Shown: positions 36,236 through 45,245, counted from the stretch's first letter. The stretch is DNA of 64,000 nucleotides from Dokdonia pacifica (GCF_900188275.1 NZ_FZNY01000010.1:62001-126000), one strand, 5' to 3'. The notes: a model not told the origin generated them from the sequence alone. Program-made: numbers and translations.

Positions 36236-36727
36236 ATGAAAAAAATAATACTCTTGCTTTGTATGGCTACTTTTCTTGTAAATACTACGGTGGCTCAGGA
36301 AAAGAAGTCTAAAAAAGAAATCAAACTTGAAAAGAAAAAAGCAAAATTTAAAGCTCAAAAAAAAGCTATGGAAATTGGACAGTTTGGTTTTGCCATACGC
36401 AAGGTACTTTCTTCAAATGTAAATACAAGTGATTTTGCTGCTGGTATCTTATATGTGAGAGGAGACAAAGGTCAACTGGATGAGGTGTCATGGTATAAAA
36501 CAATAGGAGAGAGAATACGCTTAAACAAAGATTTTGATGTATTAAATTACTATGTAATTACTTCAGATAACGGTCAGAAAATGACTGCCTCTTATCAAGG
36601 AATAGTTGATGGCATACGTTATTCTTTTACAACAGAGATTGCTTTTGGTGAAAAACCTAAACTCAAAATTGAGAGCACAAATGGTATTCAGATCTGGTAT
36701 ACAGGAGTTTTTGACACCAGAAATTGA
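36236..36727 (+). CDS. small exported protein of unknown function
   Basis: A 163-residue protein with a signal peptide ending VAQ (about 1-20), then a highly charged Lys-rich helix (KKSKKEIKLEKKKAKFK) and a strand-rich C-terminal part. No family is recognised. It follows the VIT/vWA gene by 188 bases and precedes LytS/LytTR pair 2, which might control it. Confidence 0.7.
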   Translation: MKKIILLLCMATFLVNTTVAQEKKSKKEIKLEKKKAKFKAQKKAMEIGQFGFAIRKVLSSNVNTSDFAAGILYVRGDKGQLDEVSWYKTIGERIRLNKDFDVLNYYVITSDNGQKMTASYQGIVDGIRYSFTTEIAFGEKPKLKIESTNGIQIWYTGVFDTRN

Positions 36728-36814
36728 TGTGTTTTTTTAATGTATTTGCGAGAAGTTATACATCACTCTATTCTATTGAACGTTTTTTTAACCCTATTCA
36801 TCGTTTTACTATGG

Positions 36815-36822
36815 TAGATTTG
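36815..36822 (+). promoter_or_regulatory. candidate -7 promoter box upstream of kinase pair 2
   Basis: TAGATTTG matches TAnnTTTG exactly, 36 bases before the GTG start of the kinase. No clear -33 element is visible. Confidence 0.5.
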
Positions 36823-36857
36823 TAGTAAAATGAAAAATAGTACCTTATTTTTAAACT

Positions 36858-37877
36858 GTGATTTCGCTCAAGTTTAATAAATCGGATTATAAAATGATAC
36901 TCATTTTTACCATAACTATGGTAATATGGTTGTTTTTAAAGTTTTATACCGAAAACTATTCATTAGGACAAATACTATTTGATATTCCCATTATTGTTCT
37001 CAAAACACTTGCGGCTTTATTTCTTATACGTTGGATTGCACAAAAGTTTTTTGTAGAAAGACAACAATACGTACTGTTTATACTATTTAGTATCGCAGCA
37101 CTTACCATTACGGGTTTTGTTGATCTGTTACGGGATTATTTAGGTTCAGGGCGTACGTGGAGCGATTTGCCATCTACAGGGTATATTCTTGTACACAGTT
37201 TTTATTATTCTTCGGCAGATCTTGCAGTACCTTTCCTAATCATTATGATTAAAAAGTATTTTGAAAACCAAACTTCGCTTGCCATTACAAAAGAGCAACA
37301 AAAGGATACAGAATTAAAACTACTTCGATCACAATTAAGCCCTCATTTTTTATTTAATAACCTCAATACGGTAGATGCACTTATAGATTCAGATACACAA
37401 AAAGCAAAAACATATATCGCTAGATTATCTTCTTTATATCGTTATTTTATAAAGACAAAAGAGGATGATATTGTTCCTTTACAGGAAGAACTGAAAATGG
37501 CCAAAGATTATTTTTATTTAATAGAGACACGATTTGGCAATGCATATACATTTGAAGTGGTAGAGGAGTCCGCTTTCGCGAAAGCGTATATACCATCAGG
37601 AGCACTTCAAACGGTCATTGAGAACGTTGTTAAGCATAATAAAATTAAAGACGGCGTCTCTGTACATACAGCCCTTAGAATTACAGAAGATGCTATTATA
37701 CTTACAAATATCAAAGGAAATACAACTCTAAAAGAACCAGCCGAATCTACTAGAACAGGCCTTAAAAATTTAAAAGAACGCTATGAGTTATTGGTTGGAA
37801 AAACCATTTTAATAACAGACACAAGTACTCATTTTCAAGTACGTTTACCACTGGTAACTTTAACAAATATAGACTAA
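36858..37877 (+). CDS. LytS-type sensor histidine kinase (pair 2)
   Basis: A 339-residue inner-membrane kinase with four hydrophobic segments (to about 125) and a LytS-type catalytic part. The phospho-accepting H163 lies in SPHFLFNNLNT, and the ATP-binding part has TVIENVVKHN and GLKNLKERYELL. GTG at 36858 is the likely start, with an ATG at 36894 as the alternative. SAFAKAY near 240 is encoded by a palindromic repeat just before the ATP-binding N-box. Its stop overlaps the regulator's ATG by one base (TAATG). Confidence 0.9.
   Translation: MISLKFNKSDYKMILIFTITMVIWLFLKFYTENYSLGQILFDIPIIVLKTLAALFLIRWIAQKFFVERQQYVLFILFSIAALTITGFVDLLRDYLGSGRTWSDLPSTGYILVHSFYYSSADLAVPFLIIMIKKYFENQTSLAITKEQQKDTELKLLRSQLSPHFLFNNLNTVDALIDSDTQKAKTYIARLSSLYRYFIKTKEDDIVPLQEELKMAKDYFYLIETRFGNAYTFEVVEESAFAKAYIPSGALQTVIENVVKHNKIKDGVSVHTALRITEDAIILTNIKGNTTLKEPAESTRTGLKNLKERYELLVGKTILITDTSTHFQVRLPLVTLTNID
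37571..37586. repeat. 16-bp palindrome inside kinase pair 2, read AFAKA
   Basis: CGCTTTCGCGAAAGCG is perfect and codes ESAFAKAYIPS between a strand and the N-box helix of the kinase. Confidence 0.95.
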
Positions 37878-38629
37878 TGCATATTCTTATTATAGAAGAC
37901 GAAATACCTGCTTTTGAGAAATTGCGTTTGTATATAGCTCATTATTTGAAAGGAGACTTCACCTATGATTGGGCTAGGTCTATTACAGAGACACATCATT
38001 TTTTAGAAACACATTCATATAGTATTATCTTTTCCGATATTCAATTATTAGATGGACTCTCATTTGAAGTTTTTGAAAAAACCACTCTTAAAACGCCTAT
38101 TATTTTTTGTTCTGCATATGATGCCTTTCTTTTAGATGCTTTTAAAAGTAATGGTATCGCATATATTTTAAAACCTTATACCCAAGAAGATATTAATCAG
38201 GCGTTTAGTAAGTATACTTCCTTATTTACAGAACAGATCAACCCTCAAGTATATACGGATATAAAACATACGTTATCAGATGTAAAAGACACTTATAAAA
38301 AGCGATTTGTTATTAAAAGTAAAAAAGGATTGCATATTTTAGAAAGTGCACAGATTGCTTTAATTCATGCTGAAGGCGATTTTTGTAAGCTGATAGATTG
38401 TGATGGTCATACACATTTATATTCTCAAAATATTGGCAATATCTATGCAGTGCTAGATCCGCATCAGTTTTTCAGAATCAATAGAAGTCAAGTGATACAG
38501 TTATCTTATATTCTTAAAATGGAAAGCCACTTTAAAAATAGATTAGTATTAAGCATGAAAGGTTTGAAAGATAAAGTGATGACAAGCTCTGGAACTACTG
38601 CAAATTTTAGGCTTTGGCTAGATAGGTAA
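37877..38629 (+). CDS. LytTR-family response regulator (pair 2)
   Basis: A 250-residue regulator with a receiver domain (acidic pair IIEDE; phospho-acceptor D54 in FSDIQLL; Lys in YILKPY) and a C-terminal LytTR DNA-binding domain (about 145-250, HQFFRINRSQVIQLSYI). Start and stop overlap with the kinase as TAATG. The next gene in the same direction encodes a secreted serine hydrolase. Confidence 0.94.
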   Translation: MHILIIEDEIPAFEKLRLYIAHYLKGDFTYDWARSITETHHFLETHSYSIIFSDIQLLDGLSFEVFEKTTLKTPIIFCSAYDAFLLDAFKSNGIAYILKPYTQEDINQAFSKYTSLFTEQINPQVYTDIKHTLSDVKDTYKKRFVIKSKKGLHILESAQIALIHAEGDFCKLIDCDGHTHLYSQNIGNIYAVLDPHQFFRINRSQVIQLSYILKMESHFKNRLVLSMKGLKDKVMTSSGTTANFRLWLDR

Positions 38630-38741
38630 TATTTGGATTGCCCCACTTTGTCTTATTTTTAACCTAACTCATCTATTCTTACTTTTCTATAAATATGTAT
38701 TTATTGATTTTTGGTGTATTAATCAAAAAATCAACAACCTT

Positions 38742-39812
38742 ATGACAACACTTATTAAATGGACAATAATAGGGCTTATAAGCTTTTCTGTATCTGGTCA
38801 AACTATTAAGAATCCAATAGGGCAGGATATTCCTGTAGAAGACATTAACGCTTTTTTTGATAAACAAATGGAAGCTACAGGAACTCCCGGAGTTTCTTTA
38901 GCCATTATAAATGATGGAAAAATCGTATATCATACTGTAAAAGGCTACAGTGCGCCTGATACTCCTATAAGTCCGAAGACTATTTTTGAAGGAGCATCAT
39001 TATCAAAACCGCTGTTTGCTTTTTTTGTGATGCAACTTGTAGAAGATGGTGTACTTGATTTAGACACACCTTTGTACACCTATCTTCCTTATAAGGATAT
39101 TGCGCATGATGAACGCTATAAAAAAATAACAGCACGTATGGTATTATCTCATACAACAGGCTTTCCTAACTGGCGAAATGAAAATGGAAGAACGGGACTT
39201 ACCATAGATTTTGAACCAGGCACACAATTTCAATACTCAGGAGAAGGGTATCAATATCTAGCTTTAGTATTACAAGAATTATTAAAAACTGACCCAAAAG
39301 GACTTCAAAAACGTTTTCATAAACAAATAGCAAAACCCTTTGGTCTTGATGTAACTCGATATATTCCCAATACCAAAAACCAAAAAAATAAAGCACAACC
39401 CTTTAAGAATAATGAGTGGCTTCCAATTACTAATCAAGGAAAAGACGAATTTGGAGCTGCATATGGAGTGAATTCTGAAGCAAAAGATTGGGCAAAACTT
39501 ATTATTGCTTGGATGAATAAAGAGGGCTTAAGCAATGATGGATATGCAGAGTTATTTAAAAAACAAACAGCACTCCCAGATGATAATCCAAACAGAGCCT
39601 CAGGTATTTCTCATCTTACGCTAGGTTTTTATAATGGAACATTCCCTTTTGGTGATGTGTATGGACACGGAGGTAATAATAACAAACGATTTACATCATT
39701 ATTTTTCTTTATCCCAGAAAGTAAATGGGGAGCTGTTTTATTTACAAATTCAGGTTTCGGAGAACAAATGGGTATTGAGTTTTTTCAATACATTCTTTCA
39801 GTAGGAAATTAA
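38742..39812 (+). CDS. exported serine hydrolase, beta-lactamase/class C fold
   Basis: A 356-residue protein with a signal peptide ending VSGQ (about 1-20). The active-site motif SxxK is S86-L-S-K89 (GASLSKPLF), with a second motif YSGEGYQYL near 165 and HGGNNN near 312. These are the marks of class C beta-lactamase/D-Ala-D-Ala peptidase/esterase relatives; the substrate cannot be named. It follows pair 2 by 112 bases and ends at a strong shared terminator. Confidence 0.9.
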   Translation: MTTLIKWTIIGLISFSVSGQTIKNPIGQDIPVEDINAFFDKQMEATGTPGVSLAIINDGKIVYHTVKGYSAPDTPISPKTIFEGASLSKPLFAFFVMQLVEDGVLDLDTPLYTYLPYKDIAHDERYKKITARMVLSHTTGFPNWRNENGRTGLTIDFEPGTQFQYSGEGYQYLALVLQELLKTDPKGLQKRFHKQIAKPFGLDVTRYIPNTKNQKNKAQPFKNNEWLPITNQGKDEFGAAYGVNSEAKDWAKLIIAWMNKEGLSNDGYAELFKKQTALPDDNPNRASGISHLTLGFYNGTFPFGDVYGHGGNNNKRFTSLFFFIPESKWGAVLFTNSGFGEQMGIEFFQYILSVGN

Positions 39813-39819
39813 AAAAAGT

Positions 39820-39855
39820 GAAAGAGCCGTATATCGCTAGATATATGGCTCTTTC
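39820..39855. terminator. bidirectional terminator between convergent genes
   Basis: The arms GAAAGAGCCGTATAT and ATATATGGCTCTTTC form a stem with one G-T pair around a 6-base loop, with A-rich and T-rich flanks for both directions. Confidence 0.85.
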
Positions 39856-39875
39856 TATATATAGTGGAAGTGTTT

Positions 39876-40595
39876 CTATTTTATAGCAGTGATATCAGAA
39901 TCACCTTTAGCAATTTGCTTTACCTTTGAAGGATTTCCAGCATAGCGTAATTCGCTATCTCCGCTAGCTATAGCATCTAATGTATTGGTTACAGTAACAA
40001 CGGCTTCACTATCACCATTCAATACAATTTTTAAATCTTGTACTTTAAAATCTCTATTTTTAAACTCACTATCTGACTTTAAATTTGCAGTCATTTTTTT
40101 TGCAGATCCTGTTATTTTTATTTCTGCATCAGATTTTGCATTAACGAGTAATGTGTCGGCAGTAATGTTTCCTTTAAATACAGCATCTCCTTTACAATTT
40201 ATACGCACTGTATCTGATGTAAGCGGTGTATTTAGTATTACTATCGCATCAGAAGATGCGTTATAATCTGTAATCATATTTGTAGAAAGTTGTACGTCTA
40301 AAATCATTTTTCCTTTAAACCAAGTATTCTTCTTTAATCTTAGAAATAACGTGTTTCCTTCTTTATAGATATTTACATATTCCATAAGATTACTATTTGC
40401 ATTTACTGTAATTGCATCTTGCTGTCCCAAAGAAACATTCACATGAAAATCACTAGCGACATCTAATTGTGTATACCCTGAGTAATCAAAAGATTTTGTT
40501 GTAGTGTCTGAAGAAAGTTTTACAGGCTTCTGTGCAAATGCTTGCATACTTAAAAAACTTACGAGAACGATGGTGATAATTGATTTGAAAGTCAT
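39876..40595 (-). CDS. GIN-domain (DUF2807) exported protein
   Basis: A 239-residue protein with a signal peptide ending AFAQ, followed by a head-GIN domain: repeated strands such as FDYSGYTQLDVASDFHVNV, ILDVQLS, VLVNAKSDAEI-like turns and KGDAVFKGNI. The fold is a right-handed beta-helix-like stack common in Bacteroidota exported proteins, with no proven activity. A convergent terminator separates it from the serine hydrolase. Confidence 0.88.
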   Translation of the reverse strand: MTFKSIITIVLVSFLSMQAFAQKPVKLSSDTTTKSFDYSGYTQLDVASDFHVNVSLGQQDAITVNANSNLMEYVNIYKEGNTLFLRLKKNTWFKGKMILDVQLSTNMITDYNASSDAIVILNTPLTSDTVRINCKGDAVFKGNITADTLLVNAKSDAEIKITGSAKKMTANLKSDSEFKNRDFKVQDLKIVLNGDSEAVVTVTNTLDAIASGDSELRYAGNPSKVKQIAKGDSDITAIK

Positions 40596-40669
40596 AACTA
40601 TAAATTTTAAGATTGATGTTTTGTGTTTGTTTGTAGTAGAGACCTTAAGAAAAGTGGAATGTTACAGTT

Positions 40670-41386
40670 TTATCTTAAAAGCGTGTATATATGCTTTCGC
40701 GAAAGCGTAAAAAGAAGAATTACAATTGCTGTCCAAACAGTAACTAGGATAGGAGATCCAAGAATCCAATACGTATCCAATACACCATTAGTAAGTAATG
40801 TATTCATCCCTCCAAGAACTATTAAAACATCAATAAATGTAGGGGCAATAAAAAATAGTAAAAACCATAATAATCTTCTTTTTGAAATTGCTGTATAGGC
40901 TTTATATAATGGATATATACAAATGCATAGTATAATTATAGATCCAATAATCCATGCTAGAGTGTCATTTTCCATAAAGTGCTTTAAGGTATATACTTCA
41001 TCACCGCCTCCCATAGCTATAGCCGTTAATAAACGTGCAAATGGCATATTTGCAAATATGAGCGCATACCCAATGGATTTTTGAGATGTTGTATTTGTGT
41101 TTTTTAATAAAGAAGCACCCCACCACATCATGAGAAAGGAGAATAGAGGACCTGCTAATGTTGCAATAAACCCTAAATCTTGTGATACAGCACACGTATT
41201 ACATAACCCCCAAACATTAAAGTCACGTTCACCCCAACACCCACATAATAAGCGCCCTATAGCTGTATGGGCAATTTCATGCGCCTCATGCATCATGAAT
41301 AGTAATGCTAAAAATGCAATACTGTTTTTTAGTGTTAATTTTAGTTCACTTTTGGTAGTGCGAACATCTTGGATAGTTGCATTCAT
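40670..41386 (-). CDS. polytopic membrane protein, M50-like (HEIAH motif), function unknown
   Basis: A 238-residue protein with about six hydrophobic segments. The first contains HEAHEIAHTAIGR, an HExxH zinc-like motif in a membrane helix, and LAGPLFSFLMMW follows, reminiscent of the second half-site of M50 site-2 proteases but lacking an obvious NPDG. A Cys pair (CGCWGERD, CNTC) could bind metal. The C-terminal LSRKHIYTLLR is partly encoded by a palindromic repeat. Protease activity is uncertain. Confidence 0.75.
   Translation of the reverse strand: MNATIQDVRTTKSELKLTLKNSIAFLALLFMMHEAHEIAHTAIGRLLCGCWGERDFNVWGLCNTCAVSQDLGFIATLAGPLFSFLMMWWGASLLKNTNTTSQKSIGYALIFANMPFARLLTAIAMGGGDEVYTLKHFMENDTLAWIIGSIIILCICIYPLYKAYTAISKRRLLWFLLFFIAPTFIDVLIVLGGMNTLLTNGVLDTYWILGSPILVTVWTAIVILLFTLSRKHIYTLLR
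40693..40706. repeat. 14-bp palindrome at the 3' end of the M50-like gene, read LSRK
   Basis: GCTTTCGCGAAAGC is perfect. It codes LSRK ten residues before the stop on the minus strand, so this gene's C-terminal tail runs through the repeat. Confidence 0.93.
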
Positions 41387-41409
41387 AATCGTAAATTAAG
41401 TATGGATTT

Positions 41410-42696
41410 TTAATAATTTTCTACGAGTCCTTTAGATTTTTGATCTAATGGTAGAATTAATTGGTAATCATAACCGTCTATCAGTGCTTTTATTCGATGA
41501 TAATCTCCATTTTTTGGTAGTATGACTTTTCCGTTAATGATGTCATCACGTATACTCTTTAAATTAATGATGACCCATTGATCTTTTTTAGCAAGAGACA
41601 TAAAAGATTGTAGTCTGTTATAATAATTGCTGTATTTTTCTAGATAGTCTATTTCAGTGCCATCATCATCTATATAGTATCTATTCCAAGAATTAATAGT
41701 TGTTGCTTGCGTTCCATTCTTCAGGGCTAATTGTGTGACTAAATCCCCTAGATCATAACAATTACCTGTTAGAATTTTAGAAGTGTGTAAACTTCCAAAC
41801 TTTAATAACACTTTAGGTTCGCTTTCTTTTTCTAAAGCTTTTGTATATGCATTCATAAAGTTTGTACGCATATAACTAATACGATCTGCATGAGAATCAT
41901 CACGCCAACGAGAATAAATATCCCAACTTATCTCTAAATCATTGATAATCTCACGTGTATTTTCCATCTTTCGAAAATGAGATAGATAACTCTGTACCGT
42001 GGTATCCTTCTGAATTTCTTCAAATAAATCTATCTCTCTACTTTCATCATCATCAATATCGGACCATTTTTTTATAATTGCTTTTACTTTTTGGTGGGTC
42101 ATTTTAATCTCTTCATACTTTGGATGATCTGTTGCGTATACGAGTAATTCATCCATAAAATATTCACTAGAAGAATAGTATTCTTGATCTAATCCCCATA
42201 AGTTCATATGGTGGCTTCTTGCAGTTTTTAAAAATTTTGCATCAGAAATAGCCCTGAAGAATGGAATAGGTATAGAATAACTTTCATTACCGGCATACTT
42301 TGCAATAAACTCAGTAAGATTCTTTTCTGTATCTTCAATAGGGGTACTTAATTGTTTGAGTTTTTTTGCAGAATGAGGCCCAACTTCTATTGCAAAATGA
42401 TGATAACCTGTAGTATCTAATATTGGAAGTATTGCATCTACTAGTTGAGATGTGGCTTCAGAATCATGCCGTTCTCCAAGTGCCACAAATTGAGATTGTG
42501 TTATTAGTTCTTTCCATACGTTAAGTCCGTCACCTTTTATAGTTCCATTGTTAATAGTGAAATATGCGGCTTTTTGTGAGATGTATGCTTCACTAAGTTG
42601 AATAGGAAGTTCTAAAGTTTCTTTATTTATTACTGTTTCTTTATGATTACAAGAAATTAAAAATATAATACTTAGAATATAGATAATTGACTTCAT
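41410..42696 (-). CDS. erythromycin-esterase-like lipoprotein
   Basis: A 428-residue lipoprotein (lipobox LISC near residue 16). The order of motifs (VALGERHDSEATSQLVD, HHFAIEVGPHSAKKL, then VLLKFGSLHTSKI late in the protein) follows the erythromycin esterase/ChaN-like fold, with His, Glu and Asp at expected places. Family members in Bacteroidota are mostly of unknown substrate, and resistance should not be inferred. A -7 box (TAGATTTG on the minus strand at 42714-42721) lies 17 bases before the ATG. Confidence 0.8.
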   Translation of the reverse strand: MKSIIYILSIIFLISCNHKETVINKETLELPIQLSEAYISQKAAYFTINNGTIKGDGLNVWKELITQSQFVALGERHDSEATSQLVDAILPILDTTGYHHFAIEVGPHSAKKLKQLSTPIEDTEKNLTEFIAKYAGNESYSIPIPFFRAISDAKFLKTARSHHMNLWGLDQEYYSSSEYFMDELLVYATDHPKYEEIKMTHQKVKAIIKKWSDIDDDESREIDLFEEIQKDTTVQSYLSHFRKMENTREIINDLEISWDIYSRWRDDSHADRISYMRTNFMNAYTKALEKESEPKVLLKFGSLHTSKILTGNCYDLGDLVTQLALKNGTQATTINSWNRYYIDDDGTEIDYLEKYSNYYNRLQSFMSLAKKDQWVIINLKSIRDDIINGKVILPKNGDYHRIKALIDGYDYQLILPLDQKSKGLVENY

Positions 42697-42713
42697 AATA
42701 GATGTGTTTTACA

Positions 42714-42721
42714 CAAATCTA
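42714..42721 (-). promoter_or_regulatory. candidate -7 promoter box for the erythromycin-esterase-like gene
   Basis: On the minus strand the sequence is TAGATTTG, an exact TAnnTTTG match, 17 bases before the ATG at 42696. Confidence 0.5.
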
Positions 42722-42863
42722 TATGGATGTCTTCTTTTTATATTTGAGATTACATCAAACAGATATTTCATCTGACCAACTAAGAAAACTACTATATCAA
42801 TACATTGGTTGTGTATTTTAAGGGTTTGATATAAAGAAATTCAGTATTAATACGATCTATTTA

Positions 42864-42892
42864 TTGTCATAGCCTACAAATACCTAGATTTG
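42864..42892 (+). promoter_or_regulatory. Bacteroidota-type promoter for kinase pair 3, close to the start codon
   Basis: TTG at 42864-42866 and TAGATTTG at 42885-42892 are 18 bases apart, a good -33/-7 pair. The -7 box ends only four bases before the ATG at 42897, so the transcript would be leaderless or nearly so. Confidence 0.6.
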
Positions 42893-42896
42893 TTTT

Positions 42897-43937
42897 ATGA
42901 AGCCTGTACAACAGAAATGGAGATATCATCTATTATTAATATTCTTAGTAATAGCATTAGATTTATATGGTGATTATGTATATCTAAACAAACCTGGTTT
43001 TTTAAATAACTTTCTATATCCAGGATTTTTATATGTGTGCTCAATGTACATTACTTTTTTCTCTATTTATTTTATAAATTTCACATGGTTATCGCCTTAT
43101 ACGCTTATTAAGAAAAAATATGTTGCCTATATCATTGGAGCAATTGGACTTACTTTTTTATTTGCAGGCATACGTTATGTTTTAGAAGAAGTAATTATTT
43201 TTTCAATCACTGGCAATCATAATTATGCAGATCGTACTAGGGTGTTTGATTACTATATATTTGATAACTCATATTATTCAATTAAAGCAATATTATTTAG
43301 TACGACCTTATTTTTACTATTTCGATTTATAGAGAATCAAACAAAATTATTCCAATTACAATTAGAAAATAAGAAGACCGAATTACGGTTTTTGAAATCT
43401 CAATTAGAACCTCATTTTTTATTTAATACACTTAATAGTTTTTATTCGGAATTAATTGAAGATCAGCCTAAAATAGCAAAAGACATTCACCGATTATCTG
43501 ATTTGTTGCGATTTGTAACCTATGATTCACAGGAAGACTTTGTATCATTAGAGAAAGATCTAAAATTTATCGAGGATTATATTTATTTCTTCAGAAAACG
43601 ATTTGAAACAAACTTTTTTGTTGATTATACAGTCTCTGGTGAAGTAACCAATCAAAAAGTACCTTCTATGATGTTAATTCATTTTGTAGAAAATGTATTT
43701 AAGCATGGGATACTCCATGATGCATCTGTTCGTGCAGAAATTAAAATTAAAGTTGATATAGATACTATTAAAATATATACAAAGAATAAAATCAATACTT
43801 CAGAAAATTATACTGAATCCGGAATAGGACATACTAGTTTAAAACGTAGATTAGATATGTTATTTGAAGAGTCATATGTATTAAATAATAAACAAGAAGT
43901 TTCAATATTTGAAGCTTCATTACAAATGCCATTATGA
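42897..43937 (+). CDS. LytS-type sensor histidine kinase (pair 3)
   Basis: A 346-residue inner-membrane kinase with four hydrophobic segments (to about 150) and the LytS-type catalytic part: phospho-accepting H173 in EPHFLFNTLNS, then HFVENVFKHGI and GHTSLKRRLDMLF. The ATG is chosen although a -7 box is almost adjacent. It overlaps the regulator gene by 4 bases. Downstream lies a DUF4251 exported protein that could be the target of the pair. Confidence 0.92.
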   Translation: MKPVQQKWRYHLLLIFLVIALDLYGDYVYLNKPGFLNNFLYPGFLYVCSMYITFFSIYFINFTWLSPYTLIKKKYVAYIIGAIGLTFLFAGIRYVLEEVIIFSITGNHNYADRTRVFDYYIFDNSYYSIKAILFSTTLFLLFRFIENQTKLFQLQLENKKTELRFLKSQLEPHFLFNTLNSFYSELIEDQPKIAKDIHRLSDLLRFVTYDSQEDFVSLEKDLKFIEDYIYFFRKRFETNFFVDYTVSGEVTNQKVPSMMLIHFVENVFKHGILHDASVRAEIKIKVDIDTIKIYTKNKINTSENYTESGIGHTSLKRRLDMLFEESYVLNNKQEVSIFEASLQMPL

Positions 43938-44644
43938 ATACTAAAAAATATAGGTGTCTCATTGTAGATGACGAACCTCCGGCGATTAGACTCTTAGAAA
44001 ATTATATTTCAAAAGTTTCTTTTCTAGAAAAGGTAGGGAGTACAACAAGTGCTTTAGAAGCGTTACAGATTATTGAATCACAAGAGATAGATTTAGTTTT
44101 TTTGGATATTCAAATGCCAGAGCTCTCAGGAATACAAGTTTCTAAAATAGTTAAAGGAAAAACTAAAATTATTTTTACAACAGCATACCCTCAATTTGCT
44201 ATAGAAAGTTATGATCTTCATGCTATAGATTACCTTTTGAAGCCTTCTGAGTTTGAGCGTTTTTACGAAGCTGTTCTTAAGATTAGAAAAAATGAAACTC
44301 CTAAAGAAGTAACCACAAATGACACCTTTTTATTTGTAAAAACAGATGGGAAAAATAATTATGAAAAAGTATATCAAAACGAAATCTGTTATATAGAGGG
44401 GTTAAAGAATTATGTAGCAGTTCATCTACTTGATAAAGTAGTGATTACATATAATACATTAAAGCATATTGAAGAGTCTTTAGGGAATTCTCATTTTGTA
44501 AAAGTGCATAAATCATATATTGTTGCAATAAAACATATTATTAAAACAGATTCTATAACAGTGTATATAAAAGAGAAAGCACTTCCTATAGGTGATACTT
44601 ATAAAAAGAACTTTTTTGAAAAAATAGAAAGCTATAAATTATAA
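43934..44644 (+). CDS. LytTR-family response regulator (pair 3)
   Basis: A 236-residue regulator: receiver domain (IVDDEPPA, phospho-acceptor D58 in FLDIQMPEL, Lys in YLLKPS) and a LytTR DNA-binding domain (about 130-236, VKVHKSYIVAIKHI). It is translationally coupled to the kinase through a 4-base overlap. Confidence 0.95.
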   Translation: MNTKKYRCLIVDDEPPAIRLLENYISKVSFLEKVGSTTSALEALQIIESQEIDLVFLDIQMPELSGIQVSKIVKGKTKIIFTTAYPQFAIESYDLHAIDYLLKPSEFERFYEAVLKIRKNETPKEVTTNDTFLFVKTDGKNNYEKVYQNEICYIEGLKNYVAVHLLDKVVITYNTLKHIEESLGNSHFVKVHKSYIVAIKHIIKTDSITVYIKEKALPIGDTYKKNFFEKIESYKL

Positions 44645-44708
44645 AGAATAATTCATTTTATAACTAAGGAATGATTTTTGATTATTAATTTGAATAAATT
44701 TATTGCTT

Positions 44709-45245
44709 ATGAAAACGTATTTGCTTGCCATTAGTTTTTTGTTAACCATTTCTCAAGTAGGATGGTCACAATCACGATCAGAAAAAAAAGCACTAAAAAT
44801 AGAAGTAGAAACCAAAGCGTATGAAAAGGTAAAGTCATTACTAGATGATGGCGCCTTTTTCTTTAATGCAGATTGGGTATATCCTCGGTCAATGAATCAA
44901 ATCAACTTAATTAATAACCCTGGGATTATTAGATTTACATCTGCCGATTCTGTAAAAATACATTTACCATATTTTGGAGTGGTACGAATAGGAGGAGGGT
45001 TTAACCAATCTACAGCTATCCAGCATCAAGGAGCTGTATCTGATTTTAAGGTTGTTCATAATGATAAAAAACGCTCATCTGTGATTACATTTATAGCAAA
45101 ATCACCCTCCGAAACATACGATATAAGTATGACTGTATTTAGTAATGGGAATGCATCTATTTTTGTAAATAGTACCAAGAGAGATGGAATTCGATATCGA
45201 GGAACAATGGCATATATAGATGAAACGTTACTTACAAAGAGCTAA
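44709..45245 (+). CDS. DUF4251 exported protein
   Basis: A 178-residue protein with a signal peptide ending GWSQ. It carries the DUF4251 pattern: FFFNADWVYPRSMNQINLIN, then LPYFGVVRIGGGFN. Function of the family is not known. The start is the ATG at 44709; the frame opens two codons earlier with TTG. Its last 14 bases overlap the convergent pseudouridine synthase gene. Confidence 0.82.
   Translation: MKTYLLAISFLLTISQVGWSQSRSEKKALKIEVETKAYEKVKSLLDDGAFFFNADWVYPRSMNQINLINNPGIIRFTSADSVKIHLPYFGVVRIGGGFNQSTAIQHQGAVSDFKVVHNDKKRSSVITFIAKSPSETYDISMTVFSNGNASIFVNSTKRDGIRYRGTMAYIDETLLTKS

Noticed and set aside
29612-39812. Two 'beta-lactamase' genes as antibiotic resistance
   Set aside because: Both belong to the broad class C serine-hydrolase fold with esterase and peptidase members; the motifs do not show a true beta-lactamase.
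41410-42696. Erythromycin resistance gene
   Set aside because: Only a fold-level resemblance to erythromycin esterases is visible, and most Bacteroidota members have unknown substrates.
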